Positions 27,900-39,645 of a DNA stretch of 64,000 nt are shown one piece after another. The DNA is from Octadecabacter sp. B2R22. GTDB taxonomy: Bacteria > Pseudomonadota > Alphaproteobacteria > Rhodobacterales > Rhodobacteraceae. How positions within the stretch are numbered: the stretch's first letter is position 1; each line of letters opens with the position of its first letter. Position numbers and translations under genes: made by a program. Location of the stretch: the NCBI RefSeq assembly GCF_018861045.1, contig NZ_JAHKQJ010000007.1:768306-832305 (forward strand), in the 5' to 3' direction. The notes under the pieces are model-generated. The model worked only from the letters and a program-made list of their open reading frames with translations. It had not been told where the DNA came from and ran no database searches.

Positions 27900-29150
27900 A
27901 TGACCTACCATCCCAAATCCGATTTCATCCGTATCATGATCGAGCGCGGCTTTCTCGCCGATTGCACGGATTATCAAGGCTTGGATGATGCGTTCGCGGC
28001 GGGCGTAGTGCCGGCCTACATCGGTTTTGATGCTACGGCGAAATCCCTGCACGTTGGGTCCCTGATCCAGATCATGATGTTGCGTTGGCTGCAAAAGACC
28101 GGCCACCAACCGATTACCCTTATGGGTGGCGGCACAACAAAAGTGGGCGATCCGTCCTTCCGCGCCGATGAGCGCCCCTTGCTGACGCCCGAGATGATCG
28201 ACGACAATATCGCGGGCATCAAACAGGTGTTCTCGGCCTATATTGATTACGACAAGGCAGACACACCGGCGTTGATGTTGAACAATGCCGAATGGCTGGA
28301 CGAGCTGAATTACCTCGATTTCCTGCGCGACATTGGCAAGCACTTCTCGGTCAACCGTATGTTGTCTTTCGAGTCCGTGAAATCGCGTTTGGATCGTGAA
28401 CAAAGCCTAAGCTTTCTTGAGTTCAACTACATGATCTTGCAGGCCTATGACTTCTTGGAGCTCAACCGCCGCTACGGCTGCCTGTTGCAGATGGGTGGGT
28501 CCGATCAATGGGGCAACATCGTTAACGGGATCGACCTGACCCGCCGCGTGCTGGATCATGAAATTTACGGCCTGACGTCTCCGTTGTTGACCACCAGTGA
28601 CGGCAAAAAGATGGGCAAATCCCTGTCTGGCGCGATCTGGCTGAACCCAGACATGCTCAGCCCCTATGAGTTCTGGCAGTTCTGGCGCAATACGACCGAT
28701 GCTGATGTGGGCCGTTTCTTGAAGCTCTACACCGAGCTTCCGGTTGAGGAATGTGACCGTCTGGGTGCGCTTGAAGGGTCCGAAATCAATGATGCCAAGA
28801 TCGTTCTGGCCAACGAAGTGACCGCACTTTTGCATGGTCGCGAGGCTGCTGATGCGGCTGCGAAAACGTCAAAGGAAGTCTTTGAAAAAGGTGGCGTCGG
28901 GGATGACTTACCAACATTGACGCTGGATGCGGCAGACGTGGCCGATGGCATTTCGATCGTGCAGTTGATCGTGAAGTCTGGCCTTGCAAGCAGCGGCAAA
29001 GAAGCAAAGCGCCTGATTTCTGAGGGCGGAGCCAAGATGAATGACGCAACTTTGGACAACGCAGGCCTCATGGTTAGCGCCGATGATCTGGCGACCCCAG
29101 TCAAACTGAGCGCGGGCAAGAAGCGCCATGCACTGGTGACACTAGGTTAA
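27900..29150 (+). CDS. tyrS: Tyrosyl-tRNA synthetase
   Basis: TyrS charges tRNA-Tyr. The 416-residue class I enzyme has the HIGH-equivalent HVGSLIQI near residue 52, the KVGDPS segment, the tyrosine-binding [10 protein letters not shown] region near 198, and the KMSKS-equivalent KMGKSLSG near 236. The C-terminal S4 RNA-binding domain is present ([21 protein letters not shown]). Full length for the long bacterial form. The stop codon lies inside the end of a small minus-strand ORF at 29142. Confidence 0.96.
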   Translation: MTYHPKSDFIRIMIERGFLADCTDYQGLDDAFAAGVVPAYIGFDATAKSLHVGSLIQIMMLRWLQKTGHQPITLMGGGTTKVGDPSFRADERPLLTPEMIDDNIAGIKQVFSAYIDYDKADTPALMLNNAEWLDELNYLDFLRDIGKHFSVNRMLSFESVKSRLDREQSLSFLEFNYMILQAYDFLELNRRYGCLLQMGGSDQWGNIVNGIDLTRRVLDHEIYGLTSPLLTTSDGKKMGKSLSGAIWLNPDMLSPYEFWQFWRNTTDADVGRFLKLYTELPVEECDRLGALEGSEINDAKIVLANEVTALLHGREAADAAAKTSKEVFEKGGVGDDLPTLTLDAADVADGISIVQLIVKSGLASSGKEAKRLISEGGAKMNDATLDNAGLMVSADDLATPVKLSAGKKRHALVTLG

Positions 29151-29252
29151 CACCGCCAATACGCCCCCCCCGATCAGCGCGATGACAAGTGCCACCACCG
29201 CAAGCGCAAGCGGTGTCAGTCGGGGTGCGGGGATATCGGGCAAATGTTTCAT
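29142..29252 (-). CDS. Predicted 36-residue single-pass membrane protein
   Basis: A small frame not normally called encodes 36 residues: a short polar start with prolines ([14 protein letters not shown]) and then about 20 uninterrupted hydrophobic residues ending GGGVLAVLT. This is the layout of a bacterial single-span mini-protein. It starts at the ATG 29252, next to a GGGGG run that is rather close, and its TAG lies just inside the 3' end of tyrS. The arm of a 15-bp inverted repeat ends three bases before its start codon. Coding status is inferred from composition and position only. Confidence 0.45.
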   Translation of the reverse strand: MKHLPDIPAPRLTPLALAVVALVIALIGGGVLAVLT

Positions 29253-29254
29253 AC

Positions 29255-29295
29255 CCCCATTAACGCGCTGTTAGGTAAAGAGCGCGTTAATGGGG
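29255..29295. repeat. Perfect 15-bp inverted repeat over a start codon
   Basis: Arms CCCCATTAACGCGCT (29255-29269) and AGCGCGTTAATGGGG (29281-29295) are perfectly complementary with an 11-base loop. The second arm contains the first possible start codon (29290) of the GNAT gene, and the first arm lies at the start of the small minus-strand ORF. It could be an operator between divergent genes or a hairpin that masks a start. No T-tract follows in either direction. Confidence 0.6.
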
Positions 29296-30066
29296 CCAAT
29301 GACAGCCCTGCAACAATCCCCCGAATTTGCCCGCGCTTTGACGGCTTATGGCGCAGACATCGCGTCGGTAGCCCCTGTCATCCTCCGTCGCAGGTTTGCG
29401 CGGTATGGTCGGGTGATGTTTGCCTCACGGGCGGTGCCGTCAGATATTGCGGACACCCCCGTTCAAATCCTAAATGGTGAAACACCCTGCAAACGCCCTT
29501 ATCGCGCGGCCGGGTTTCGCCAGATCATGACCCCGGCCCATATCGCACAATTGGATCTTACGCGCGACGACCTTCGAGCGGGCATGTCCGGCAAGTGGCG
29601 CAACCGTTTGGTAAAAGCAGAGCGTCACGGCGTCCGGATCAGGGAAACGACTTGGGACGGCAGCGCACACCCGATGTTTGCCGCCGCGAAAACACTGGCC
29701 CGCAAACGCCGCTACGGCACCTATCCGACCGCTTTGTTATCAACGTTTGCACAGATTAACCCCAATGATGCACTGCTGTTTGAAGCCTATGATCGTGGCA
29801 CCCTCTGTGCCGCCTGTCTGGTCCTACGTCATGGACAAACGGCGACCTATCAAACCGCTTGGTCAACCCCAACGGGCCACGCCTTACAGGCTCCGCGCGC
29901 CGTGTTATGGGCCGCAGCCAAACGGCTGGCCGCCCTTGGCCATGAGGATTTCGATCTAGGAACTGTAGACACCGACCATGCCGCGGGGCTGGCACGGTTT
30001 AAGCTAGGATCAGGCGCGGCGCTGCGTCCGCTTGGCGGCACATGGGTTAGATTGCGCGCGCCCTAG
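29290..30066 (+). CDS. GNAT/FemAB-like acyltransferase fold protein
   Basis: The 258-residue protein resembles the GNAT/FemAB-type acyltransferases: an N-terminal half-domain, the KWRNRLVKAERHGV segment (about residue 99 on), FEAYDRGTLCAACLVLRHGQTATYQTAW as paired beta strands, and FDLGTVDTDHAAGLARFKLG near the end. FemAB-like proteins add amino acids to cell-wall peptides in some bacteria, but the substrate here is unknown. Two starts are possible, 29290 or 29299; the first lies inside the hairpin arm. No clear ribosome site precedes either. Confidence 0.65.
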   Translation: MGPMTALQQSPEFARALTAYGADIASVAPVILRRRFARYGRVMFASRAVPSDIADTPVQILNGETPCKRPYRAAGFRQIMTPAHIAQLDLTRDDLRAGMSGKWRNRLVKAERHGVRIRETTWDGSAHPMFAAAKTLARKRRYGTYPTALLSTFAQINPNDALLFEAYDRGTLCAACLVLRHGQTATYQTAWSTPTGHALQAPRAVLWAAAKRLAALGHEDFDLGTVDTDHAAGLARFKLGSGAALRPLGGTWVRLRAP

Positions 30067-30140
30067 CCCATCACAACACTGGCCCCTGCCGAAACGATGG
30101 CGTAACAGGTTCTTATCACATCAATACCCGTGAGGCCGAC

Positions 30141-30557
30141 ATGCCAGACACCATTCTTTCTCGTTGCGAGGCCAAGGGCCTGCGCCTGACCGAACAACGC
30201 CGCACAATCGCGAGCGTTCTGGAGGCCGCGGACGACCACCCTGACGTTGAAGAGCTTTATGCCCGAGCCTCTACGGCTGATCCGCGGATATCTTTGGCGA
30301 CGGTCTATCGCACTGTCAAACTGCTTGAAGAATCCGGCATCCTCGACAAACATGATTTCGGTGACGGGCGTGCCCGCTACGAGACCGCCGACCGAGACCA
30401 CCATGACCACCTGATTGATCTGCAATCCGGCGAAGTGATCGAGTTCATCGACGCCGAAATCGAAGCCCTACAAGAAAAGATCGCCGACAAGCTCGGCTAT
30501 GAGCTGCGCGGCCACCGTTTAGAGCTCTACGGTGTGAAGAAGGAAGACACCAAATGA
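30141..30557 (+). CDS. Fur-family metal-responsive regulator (Fur/Mur)
   Basis: The 138-residue protein has the Fur layout: a winged helix (GLRLTEQRRTIASVLEAAD through ISLATVYRTVKLLEESGI) and a dimerisation domain with the metal-site cluster DRDHHDHLIDLQSGEVIEF. It lacks the C-terminal CxxC pairs of many Fur and Zur proteins. In Rhodobacterales this type usually works as the manganese regulator Mur or as a broad Fur, while Irr and RirA handle iron; which applies here cannot be told. The divergent or downstream genes give no metal-transport context. It overlaps nothing and ends 10 bases before the EamA permease gene. Confidence 0.87.
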   Translation: MPDTILSRCEAKGLRLTEQRRTIASVLEAADDHPDVEELYARASTADPRISLATVYRTVKLLEESGILDKHDFGDGRARYETADRDHHDHLIDLQSGEVIEFIDAEIEALQEKIADKLGYELRGHRLELYGVKKEDTK

Positions 30558-30567
30558 ATGGAACACT

Positions 30568-32795
<2,228 letters not shown>

Positions 32796-32810
32796 ATCCG
32801 GACACATAAG

Positions 32811-32849
32811 ACACAAGGCCCCCACAAATTGCGGGGGCCTTTTTTGTGT
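32811..32849 (+). terminator. Intrinsic terminator of eno
   Basis: AAGGCCCCC (32815-32823) pairs with GGGGGCCTT (32833-32841) around a 9-base loop, extended by flanking ACACAA/TTGTGT, and runs into T6. It lies 16 bases after the eno stop. Confidence 0.92.
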
Positions 32850-32891
32850 GCAGTCCTTGGCCTTCGGAACGAACCCGCCTAGCCTGCCCCT

Positions 32892-33311
32892 ATGACCGCA
32901 GATGACATCATTACCGCCCTCGACCTCGCGCCGCACCCCGAAGGCGGCTATTTTCGCCAAACGTGGGTCGACGAAACATCAGACGGCCGCCCGTCCGGCA
33001 CCTGTATCTATTTCCTGTTGAAAGACGGCGAAGCCAGCCATTGGCACCGGGTCGATGCGGTGGAAATCTGGCTCCACCATTCAGGGGCGCCGCTGGTTCT
33101 CAGTATCTCGCAAACAGATAACGGGCCGAAAACAGAAACGGTTCTTGGCCCTAACATCGCCGCCGGTGAACGCCCGCAAGGGATCGTTCCCAAAAATGCA
33201 TGGCAGGCAGCCAGAACGACGGGCGATTGGACCTTGGTAAGCTGCACCGTGAGCCCGGGTTTTTCGTTTGAAGGCTTCATCCTCGCCGAACCAGATTTTG
33301 ACATTCCTTAG
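32892..33311 (+). CDS. Cupin-superfamily DUF985 protein
   Basis: The 139-residue single-domain cupin has the DUF985 (cupin_5) order: LDLAPHPEGGYFRQTW, IYFLLKDGEASHWHRVDAVEIWLHHSGAPL with the metal-site histidines, GERPQGIVPKNAWQAAR, and the closing VSPGFSFEGFILAE. Its reaction is not known. Start at the ATG 32892; there is no strong ribosome site. It sits between the eno terminator and the repeat-rich spacer and has no operon partner. Confidence 0.87.
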   Translation: MTADDIITALDLAPHPEGGYFRQTWVDETSDGRPSGTCIYFLLKDGEASHWHRVDAVEIWLHHSGAPLVLSISQTDNGPKTETVLGPNIAAGERPQGIVPKNAWQAARTTGDWTLVSCTVSPGFSFEGFILAEPDFDIP

Positions 33312-33333
33312 ACGCTGCAGTCGTGGCCGATGT

Positions 33334-33367
33334 GCGCCTCCGGCGGAGGTATTTAGGAACAAAAGAA
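33334..33367. repeat. Intergenic repeat, copy B (inverted, short)
   Basis: On the minus strand this reads TTCTTTTGTTCCTAAATACC followed by TCCGCCGGAGG, sharing the opening motif of copies A and C. It contains the hairpin CCTCC/GGAGG around GGC. Confidence 0.5.
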
Positions 33368-33370
33368 GCG

Positions 33371-33400
33371 AAAACTCCCGAGCCATTGCGGACCCGGGAG
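33371..33400 (-). terminator. Possible minus-strand intrinsic terminator
   Basis: On the minus strand CTCCCG (33400-33395) pairs with CGGGAG (33380-33375) and is followed at once by TTTT (33374-33371). It is about 340 bases beyond the nrdJ stop, so it may end a long nrdJ 3' region or an unseen small transcript. Confidence 0.35.
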
Positions 33401-33480
33401 CCTTCTTCCGTTACGGCCATCGGCTCCTCAGCCTGTACCGCTCCAACATGCTGACGCGGCTAGGTTAAAAAAAAGTGAAT

Positions 33481-33590
33481 TCTTTTGTTCTAAAATACCT
33501 TGCGGGGGTCTGGGGGTGCAAAACCCCCAGCGGGTCGAATTTGCGCGCAGCGGAAGTTCGACCCAAAGCCCGCCGCAAGAAAAAAGGGGG
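33481..33590. repeat. Intergenic repeat, copy C (folded element)
   Basis: It opens TCTTTTGTTCTAAAATACC. An outer stem CTTGCGG/CCGCAAG (33499-33505 with 33573-33579) encloses two perfect hairpins: CTGGGGGT/ACCCCCAG (33510-33517 with 33523-33530) and GGGTCGAA/TTCGACCC (33532-33539 with 33557-33564). The opening matches copies A and B. Confidence 0.6.
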
Positions 33591-33737
33591 AACCGAAGTC
33601 CCCCCTAAGTCTCGCCATCTAGGCTCATTCTAGTGTACCGCCCGGTATTCTGCCTGCGGCCTAGACGTCGCCGGGAAAGACCTCAGCCTTTCCGGGTTCC
33701 GTGTCAGGGGCGATCTTGAAGCCGCCCCCGCATTTTC

Positions 33738-36700
33738 TTAGCTACAGCCGGATGTCCCGCCGCAGGTGTTACACTTCATGCAGGTGCCGTTGCGCACGAG
33801 GGTAAAGTTGCCGCATTCACCACAAGCTTCGCCTTCATAGCCTTGCATTTTCGCTTTATCGCGGGCGCTCAGGCTCACGGTGCCAGATGAAACGGCAGTT
33901 GTGGTGGTAACGGATTGTGTCATCCCACCCGCGACAGCCGCTGGAACCAACGTTTCCAAAGCCGTTGCGGCGTCCACATCCGATCCGAAGGCCACTGCAC
34001 CAGCACCACCTTGAAGAACCACAAGCTCATTTGGCACACGCTTGCGCAGGTAACCGGTTGAGCTGATTTGCTTCAGCACTTCCAAAGACTTGGACGCTGT
34101 GCTTTCGGACATCTCTTTGACGTTGGACACGCCTTCTTCTTCGCCGCGCCCAAGGTCATCGAAGGATGCGCCTTCCGGCTTAACGTGGGCCAAATCGGTG
34201 CGATCGAGGTAAGACACAGCCAATTCGCGGAAGATGTAGTCGAGGATCGACGTCGCGTTTTTGATGCTGTCGTTGCCCTGAACCATGCCTGCTGGCTCGA
34301 ACTTGGTGAAGGTAAACGCGTCAACGAATTCTTCGAGCGGCACACCATATTGAAGACCAACAGACACCGCGATTGCGAAGTTGTTCATCATGGCGCGGAA
34401 ACCGGCACCCTCTTTGTGCATGTCGATGAAGATCTCACCGAGGTTACCATCCTCATATTCACCTGTGCGCAGGTACACTTTGTGACCGCCAACGTTGGCT
34501 TTCTGGGTGTAGCCTTTGCGCCGCTGAGGCATCTTTTCACGGTGGCTTTTGATAACCTCTTTGACGATGACTTTCTCGATGATCTTTTCTGCAATCACCT
34601 GAGCCTTCTCCATGGTGGAGCCGGATTCCAGTGTTTCTGCTGCTTCTTCATCGTCTTCGACCAAGGCCGCAGCCAAAGGCTGGGACAGCTTGGAGCCATC
34701 ACGGTACAGTGCGTTCGCCTTGATGCCCAAGGACCATGAGAGTTCATAGGCCTTCTGGCAGTCTTCGATGGTCGCATCGTTGGCCATGTTGATCGTCTTA
34801 GAGATCGCGCCAGAGATGAACGATTGAGCCGCTGCCATCATCGTGATGTGGCTTTCGACGCCCAAGAAACGCTTACCTTTTTTACCGCAAGGGTTGGCGC
34901 AATCGAAGACCACATAGTGCTCTTCTTTGAGGTGTGGCGCGCCTTCCAGTGTCATAGTGCCGCAAACGTGGTCGTTGGCTGCGTCTGTGTCTGCTTTGGA
35001 AAAGCCCAAGGATTTCAGCAGGTCAAACGTTGGATCGTTCAACTTGTCAGCTGGGATGCCCAGCACGTCTTTGCAGAACTCTTCGCCCAGCGTCCACTGG
35101 TTGAACACAAACCGGATGTCGAAAGCGGATGGAAGCGCTGCTTCGATCTTGTCGATCTCAGCCTGACCAAAACCGTGGCCCACAAGGGCTGTGTGGTTGA
35201 TGCCAGGCGCGTTGCCCAACGTGCCGTGACCAACCGCATAGGAGATGATCTCTTCGATTTGCGCTGGTTTGTAGCCCAATTTCACCAAAGCGGCTGGAAC
35301 CGACTGGTTGATGATCTTGAAGTATCCACCGCCAGCGAGCTTTTTGAACTTCACCAGAGCGAAGTCAGGCTCGATGCCGGTTGTGTCACAGTCCATAACC
35401 AGACCGATTGTGCCTGTCGGCGCAATCACAGTGGCCTGAGCGTTGCGGTAGCCGTGCTTTTTGCCAAGCTCAAGCGCTTCGTCCCATGCGCCCATGGCGA
35501 TATCGATCAGACGCGCGTCTGGGCAGTTGGCATGATCCAGAGGAACCGGCTTCACGTCGAGCGCCTCATAGCCATCGGACGCACCGTAAGCTGCGTTGCG
35601 GTGGTTACGGATTACGCGGAGCATGTGCTCTTTGTTTTTCTTGTAACCGGAGAATGGTCCAAGCTCGCCTGCGATTTCCGCGGATGTTGCATATGACACG
35701 CCCGTCATGATCGCAGTCAGCGCCCCTGCCATCGCACGGCCTTCATCACTGTCGTAGCCGTAGCCCATGTTCATCAGCAAGCCGCCGATGTTTGCATAGC
35801 CCAGACCCAATGTGCGGAAGTCATAAGACCGTTGTGCGATCTCTTTAGATGGGAACTGCGCCATCATCACAGAGATCTCGAGGGTCACAGTCCACAAGCG
35901 AGACGCATGAATGTAATCTTCGACCTGGAACTCACCATCCTTGTAGAACGTCAGAAGGTTCATGGATGCGAGGTTACACGCCGTGTCATCAAGGAACATG
36001 TACTCGGAACACGGGTTGGACCCACGGATTGCGCCGTCTTCTGGGCAAGTGTGCCATGCGTTGACGGTGTCGTGGTACTGGATGCCCGGATCGGCACAGG
36101 CCCAAGCCGCGTGGCCAACTTTTTCCCATAGATCACGTGCTTTGATAACCTTGGCGACTTCGCCGTTCTTACGGTTGATCAGCTTCCAGTTGGCGTCTGT
36201 TTCAACTGCCTTCAGGAACTCATCTGTAACACGAATGGAGTTGTTGGAGTTCTGACCGGACACAGAGTTGTAGGCTTCGGAATCCCAGTCTGTGTCGTAT
36301 GTCGGGAATTCGATGGATGTGTGACCCTGCTTCGCGTAATCAAGAACACGTTTGATGTAGGTCTCTGGAATTGCGACCTTTTTGGCTTCGCGAACAGCTG
36401 TCTTCAGCGTGTCGTTTACCTTTGGATCGTAAGCGTCTGCTTCAGCGCCATCCCAAGAGCGGATCGCCTTGAAGATTTCGTTCAACTTAGCTTCGTGCAT
36501 TTTGGAACCAGCAACGATGGACGCCACTTTCTGTTCTTCGAGAACCTTCCAGTTGATGAATTCTTCGATATCCGGGTGGTCGGCATCAACGATCACCATC
36601 TTCGCCGCACGACGTGTTGTACCGCCGGATTTGATCGCTCCCGCCGCGCGGTCGCCAATTTTCAGGAACCCCATAAGGCCAGAAGATTTGCCACCACCAG

Positions 36701-37412
36701 AGAGGTTTTCACCCGCTGCACGCAAAGACGAGAAGTTCGTGCCCGTGCCGGAGCCGTATTTGAAGAGGCGTGCTTCGCGGACCCAAAGGTCCATGATGCC
36801 GCCCTCGTTGACCAGATCGTCAGCTACGGACTGAATGAAGCAGGCGTGTGGCTGTGGGTGCTCATAGGACGACGTGGATTTTGTCAGCTCACCGGTTTGG
36901 TAATCAACATAGTGGTGGCCTTGTGCAGGGCCATCGATGCCGTAGGCCCAGTGCAGACCAGTGTTAAACCATTGTGGGGAGTTCGGGGCTGCGCGCTGGG
37001 TGGCGAGCATGTAACGCATTTCGTCAAAGTATGTGCGGGCGTCTTCTTCGGTGGTGAAATACCCACCTTTCCAGCCCCAGTACGTCCAAGCACCAGCCAG
37101 ACGATCAAAAACTTGCTTGGCGGAGATCTCGCCGGACATTTCCGCGCCTTCAGCAGGAACAGAACGCCAAAGGAACTCAGGGATGCCCTTCTCTTCTACT
37201 TTGACGGTTTCAGACGGAACGCCCGCCTTTCGGAAATATTTCTGAGCGATAACATCGGAAGCAACTTGCGACCAAGCGTCAGGGATTTCACAATCGTCAA
37301 GCTTAAAGACGATAGTCCCGTCGGGATTCCGGATTTCAGACGTCGCCGCCTTGAAAGGCACTTCTGCGTATGCGTCCTGTCCGGATTTGGTGAAGTTACG
37401 TTCGATCTTCAT
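33738..37412 (-). CDS. nrdJ: Adenosylcobalamin-dependent class II ribonucleotide reductase
   Basis: NrdJ reduces ribonucleotides to deoxyribonucleotides and makes its radical from adenosylcobalamin, so it needs neither oxygen nor a second subunit. The 1224-residue length fits the large alphaproteobacterial type. Visible landmarks are [13 protein letters not shown] near residue 142, a [12 protein letters not shown] segment, the active-site loop [10 protein letters not shown] near 453, the [17 protein letters not shown] segment, and a C-terminal zinc-ribbon-like cluster of CxxC pairs (last 35 residues, ending TSGCS) that carries redox cysteines. It is a single gene with a long upstream region holding NrdR-like boxes. 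It consumes the cofactor made by cobA, cobB, cbiD and cobK. Confidence 0.96.
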   Translation of the reverse strand: MKIERNFTKSGQDAYAEVPFKAATSEIRNPDGTIVFKLDDCEIPDAWSQVASDVIAQKYFRKAGVPSETVKVEEKGIPEFLWRSVPAEGAEMSGEISAKQVFDRLAGAWTYWGWKGGYFTTEEDARTYFDEMRYMLATQRAAPNSPQWFNTGLHWAYGIDGPAQGHHYVDYQTGELTKSTSSYEHPQPHACFIQSVADDLVNEGGIMDLWVREARLFKYGSGTGTNFSSLRAAGENLSGGGKSSGLMGFLKIGDRAAGAIKSGGTTRRAAKMVIVDADHPDIEEFINWKVLEEQKVASIVAGSKMHEAKLNEIFKAIRSWDGAEADAYDPKVNDTLKTAVREAKKVAIPETYIKRVLDYAKQGHTSIEFPTYDTDWDSEAYNSVSGQNSNNSIRVTDEFLKAVETDANWKLINRKNGEVAKVIKARDLWEKVGHAAWACADPGIQYHDTVNAWHTCPEDGAIRGSNPCSEYMFLDDTACNLASMNLLTFYKDGEFQVEDYIHASRLWTVTLEISVMMAQFPSKEIAQRSYDFRTLGLGYANIGGLLMNMGYGYDSDEGRAMAGALTAIMTGVSYATSAEIAGELGPFSGYKKNKEHMLRVIRNHRNAAYGASDGYEALDVKPVPLDHANCPDARLIDIAMGAWDEALELGKKHGYRNAQATVIAPTGTIGLVMDCDTTGIEPDFALVKFKKLAGGGYFKIINQSVPAALVKLGYKPAQIEEIISYAVGHGTLGNAPGINHTALVGHGFGQAEIDKIEAALPSAFDIRFVFNQWTLGEEFCKDVLGIPADKLNDPTFDLLKSLGFSKADTDAANDHVCGTMTLEGAPHLKEEHYVVFDCANPCGKKGKRFLGVESHITMMAAAQSFISGAISKTINMANDATIEDCQKAYELSWSLGIKANALYRDGSKLSQPLAAALVEDDEEAAETLESGSTMEKAQVIAEKIIEKVIVKEVIKSHREKMPQRRKGYTQKANVGGHKVYLRTGEYEDGNLGEIFIDMHKEGAGFRAMMNNFAIAVSVGLQYGVPLEEFVDAFTFTKFEPAGMVQGNDSIKNATSILDYIFRELAVSYLDRTDLAHVKPEGASFDDLGRGEEEGVSNVKEMSESTASKSLEVLKQISSTGYLRKRVPNELVVLQGGAGAVAFGSDVDAATALETLVPAAVAGGMTQSVTTTTAVSSGTVSLSARDKAKMQGYEGEACGECGNFTLVRNGTCMKCNTCGGTSGCS

Positions 37413-37614
37413 GATATCGCCTCTGATAATGCGGTCCGTCGTTGCGGCCCTTGTCCCTACAAATACCAGTTCAAATAGAACCAGCCCCAGCTACCTAGAT
37501 GAACACGCCAAGCGAAAAACATGGAAGAAACACCTTAAATCTAAGGTGATTTCACCAAACAATCGGATGCTTTACTGCATCTTGTGCCTGCTACCCTGTC
37601 CCTTGCTGGCGTCA

Positions 37615-37661
37615 GCACTATATGTTGTGCCGTCTCGCCTAGTTCGCACAACATGACTGAT
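37615..37661 (-). promoter_or_regulatory. Tandem NrdR-box-like sites upstream of nrdJ
   Basis: Box 1 (37615-37630, GCACTATATGTTGTGC) is a near-palindrome close to the NrdR consensus. Box 2 (37646-37661) begins GCACAACAT, matching the first half of the box 1 complement. Their starts are 31 bases apart, the three-turn spacing of NrdR pairs. They lie about 200 bases from the nrdJ start. Box 2 is degenerate in its second half. Confidence 0.5.
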
Positions 37662-37866
37662 CTATACCTAGTGGGTCAACGAAATTTTTACCCTAAATAT
37701 GGATTAAACTCTCTTGACCCCGAGTTGTCCTCGCCCCCCTTCCAAAGGTCCCCGATTCTCCCTCAGGATTACACACAAGGTTGTTCCCGTTCACGGTTAC
37801 GGAGCTTCCAACAAAAACTTCTGTAAAGCCAAACGCATAGGGTCCGCAGTTTACAAATCACATGAA

Positions 37867-37888
37867 TTATCCACAGGCATTGTCCACA
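37867..37888 (+). promoter_or_regulatory. Two adjacent DnaA boxes
   Basis: TTATCCACA (37867-37875) is a perfect DnaA box and TTGTCCACA (37880-37888) differs at one position; both have the same orientation, 13 bases apart start to start. They lie in the long non-coding region before nrdJ. They may bind DnaA for nrd control or belong to a replication-linked site. Confidence 0.5.
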
Positions 37889-38395
37889 GACTTGGGGCTG
37901 GGGAAAACATCACTGGCACGCCTCCGTGACTGTGTCACTCTTATGCCTCAACGCGCGGAAGAAATCGTCAGACGCACTGCTCGTCTAGAACCTGGAATCG
38001 GTCTTATTGGATGTGCTGAAAATTCAGACGCACGGGCGGGATCCGCAGTTACAACAGCCCCAGACGAAGCCAAACGCCTGTTTTTCAACACGATACAATG
38101 CGGAAATTCTTAGCTGCGGACACCGAACGCGATGGTCTGGGCCAGACAGTCGCACATCCAAACCAAAACGAAGCATGATGCGAATCCCTAACCACCCCAG
38201 AATCAGCTCGCGTGATCATGTTCCTATATGGTGGCAGGCTGCGGCATACACGTTACGCAACGCACCAGTCAGGCACGCGTGGCGCGGTTTTCTGATGAAC
38301 CAGTAATCTGAATATTATGGAGCTGCTTCGAGCCGCCGGCGGGCGGCCCTTCTAAAAGTCTCGATACTCTAAAGAAGGTTGGGTTTTTGTAGAAG

Positions 38396-38472
38396 TGGTC
38401 GGGGCGAGATGATTCGAACATCCGACCCCCTGTACCCAAAACAGGTGCGCTACCAGGCTGCGCCACGCCCCG
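38396..38472 (-). tRNA. tRNA-Pro (anticodon UGG)
   Basis: The minus strand folds as a 77-base cloverleaf: 7-bp acceptor CGGGGCG/CGCCCCG, anticodon arm CCTGT-TTTGGGT-ACAGG with anticodon TGG, a T-arm with GTTCGAATC, and an encoded CCA end. It is alone, between the nrdJ upstream region and the DUF192 gene. Confidence 0.95.
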
Positions 38473-38532
38473 ATCCGAGGCCTCGTTTAAGGCCTGTTTG
38501 CGGTGTTGAAAAGCCTTAAAATCAAAAAATGT

Positions 38533-39018
38533 TCAATTAGATGTGCAGGGCCAAGAACTGTTGGCTCCAAAGCTGGGATGTTGCATCTGATCGCCCTCTT
38601 TCAGGCCAAGGCGTTCCGCAAGCCCACCGTTGATTTCCAACACGAACTGGATATCACGACCGCCAAATATCGGTGTTTCGTCAAGCGGTTGCGCATTGGC
38701 GTGAATGTGCTGGATGGTGCCCGTGGAATCGGCAAACAGCATATCAAGCGGGATCAACGTGTTGCGCATCCAGAAACTGGCACTGCGCGGCTGATCATAA
38801 ACAAACAGCATGCCCTGCATCGTAGCCATGCTTTCGACGAACATCAGACCACGACTGCGTTCATCTTCGGTATCCGCAACATCGACGGAAAACTGCGCGG
38901 TCCCAAATGGGCCGCGCAATGACAGGTGTTCGTTCGAACACTCTGCATAGGACGCGCCTGCCGTAAGAACGGCAAAGACGCTGACCAAACATAAATTTAA
39001 GAAATGGCGACTTCCCAT
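38533..39018 (-). CDS. Exported DUF192 protein
   Basis: The 161-residue protein has a signal peptide (about 1-25, cleavage after SYA) and then one DUF192 domain: VDVADTEDERSRGLMFVESM, GMLFVYDQPRSASFWMRNTLIPLDMLF, and the closing FVLEINGGLAERLGLKEGD. The family's activity is unknown; the mature protein should be periplasmic. Its first codons overlap the end of the double cold-shock gene by 22 bases, so the two are likely co-transcribed. Confidence 0.88.
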   Translation of the reverse strand: MGSRHFLNLCLVSVFAVLTAGASYAECSNEHLSLRGPFGTAQFSVDVADTEDERSRGLMFVESMATMQGMLFVYDQPRSASFWMRNTLIPLDMLFADSTGTIQHIHANAQPLDETPIFGGRDIQFVLEINGGLAERLGLKEGDQMQHPSFGANSSWPCTSN

Positions 39019-39521
39019 GGCAAAACCTCAGCTGCCATAAGCCCGCGCTTACCTTCAATGGCACGCACGGCAATGGCTTCGCCGGGAAGCAAATCAGCCA
39101 GACCAGAGAGACGCAAGACTTCTATGTGCACGAATATGTCAGCGTCCGAACCAAATACATTGGCAAACCCGAAACCTTTGGCCTTGTCGAACCACTTCAC
39201 GCGGGCCGGTTCAATCGGGGCCGCCGCAACGGCCTCCGGGTCAAACTCGGCAAAATCCGCGAGTCCAGCGCTTGGCGGTTGGTCACTGTATTGGACATTC
39301 AAAACTTCGGCGGCCTGTAGGCCGCGATCCGTTTTGACCACCAAGACTTCGATTACCGTATCATCGGCAACCGAACTTTGACCAAAATTCCGAAGCACAT
39401 TTGCATGCAGCAAAATGTCTGGCCCACCATCATCAGCGACAATGAATCCAAACCCTTTGCCCGGATCAAACCATTTAACACGGCCCTGCATTTCGTAGCC
39501 GTCATTCTCTATATCTTGCAT
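38997..39521 (-). CDS. Two-domain cold-shock protein
   Basis: The 174-residue protein carries two cold-shock domains in tandem. Domain 1 (about 11-76) has RNP1 KGFGFI at 22-27 and RNP2-like DILLHA; domain 2 (about 106-172) has KGFGFA at 115-120 and DIFVHI. An acidic linker joins them. Cold-shock domains bind single-stranded RNA and DNA and help melt RNA structure; the double form is common in alphaproteobacteria. The start may be M1 or M11 (MQGRVKWF), since the first ten residues lie outside the domain. Confidence 0.9.
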   Translation of the reverse strand: MQDIENDGYEMQGRVKWFDPGKGFGFIVADDGGPDILLHANVLRNFGQSSVADDTVIEVLVVKTDRGLQAAEVLNVQYSDQPPSAGLADFAEFDPEAVAAAPIEPARVKWFDKAKGFGFANVFGSDADIFVHIEVLRLSGLADLLPGEAIAVRAIEGKRGLMAAEVLPWEVAIS

Positions 39522-39645
39522 CTTAAACCCCTCGCCAAACTGGACCCCACATCCAGATCAGCTCGTCCCATCCAACTCGACCGTGGCCCCCTATAGAGGA
39601 TAATACAAGGCTTTGACCACGCCAAATTTCACGTTACGTGAAAAA

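Larger units (their letters stand above)
33312..33737. other. Repeat- and hairpin-rich spacer between the cupin gene and nrdJ
   Basis: No gene is seen in about 425 bases. The region contains repeat copy B, a minus-strand terminator-like hairpin, repeat copy C, and two small hairpins next to the nrdJ stop: GGGGCG/CGCCCC (33707-33712 with 33723-33728) and an imperfect GGAAAG/CTTTCC stem near 33674-33692. These last two probably end the nrdJ message. Confidence 0.5.
37413..38395. other. Long non-coding region upstream of nrdJ
   Basis: About 980 bases contain only short frames without ribosome sites. It holds a tandem NrdR-like site (37615-37661), two DnaA boxes (37867-37888), a GTGAC/GTCAC hairpin near 37926, two copies of AAGCCAAACGC (near 37827 and 38069), and a GC-rich hairpin GCCGCC/GGCGGC (38332-38347) beyond tRNA-Pro. 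I recognise no structured RNA or B12 riboswitch in it. Confidence 0.5.

Noticed and set aside
36321-37478. 385-codon plus-strand frame opposite nrdJ
   Set aside because: It is the complementary-strand shadow of a highly conserved gene; its sequence has no domain.
37413-37640. Cobalamin riboswitch upstream of nrdJ
   Set aside because: No B12-box sequence (GCCACTG type) or matching fold could be found.
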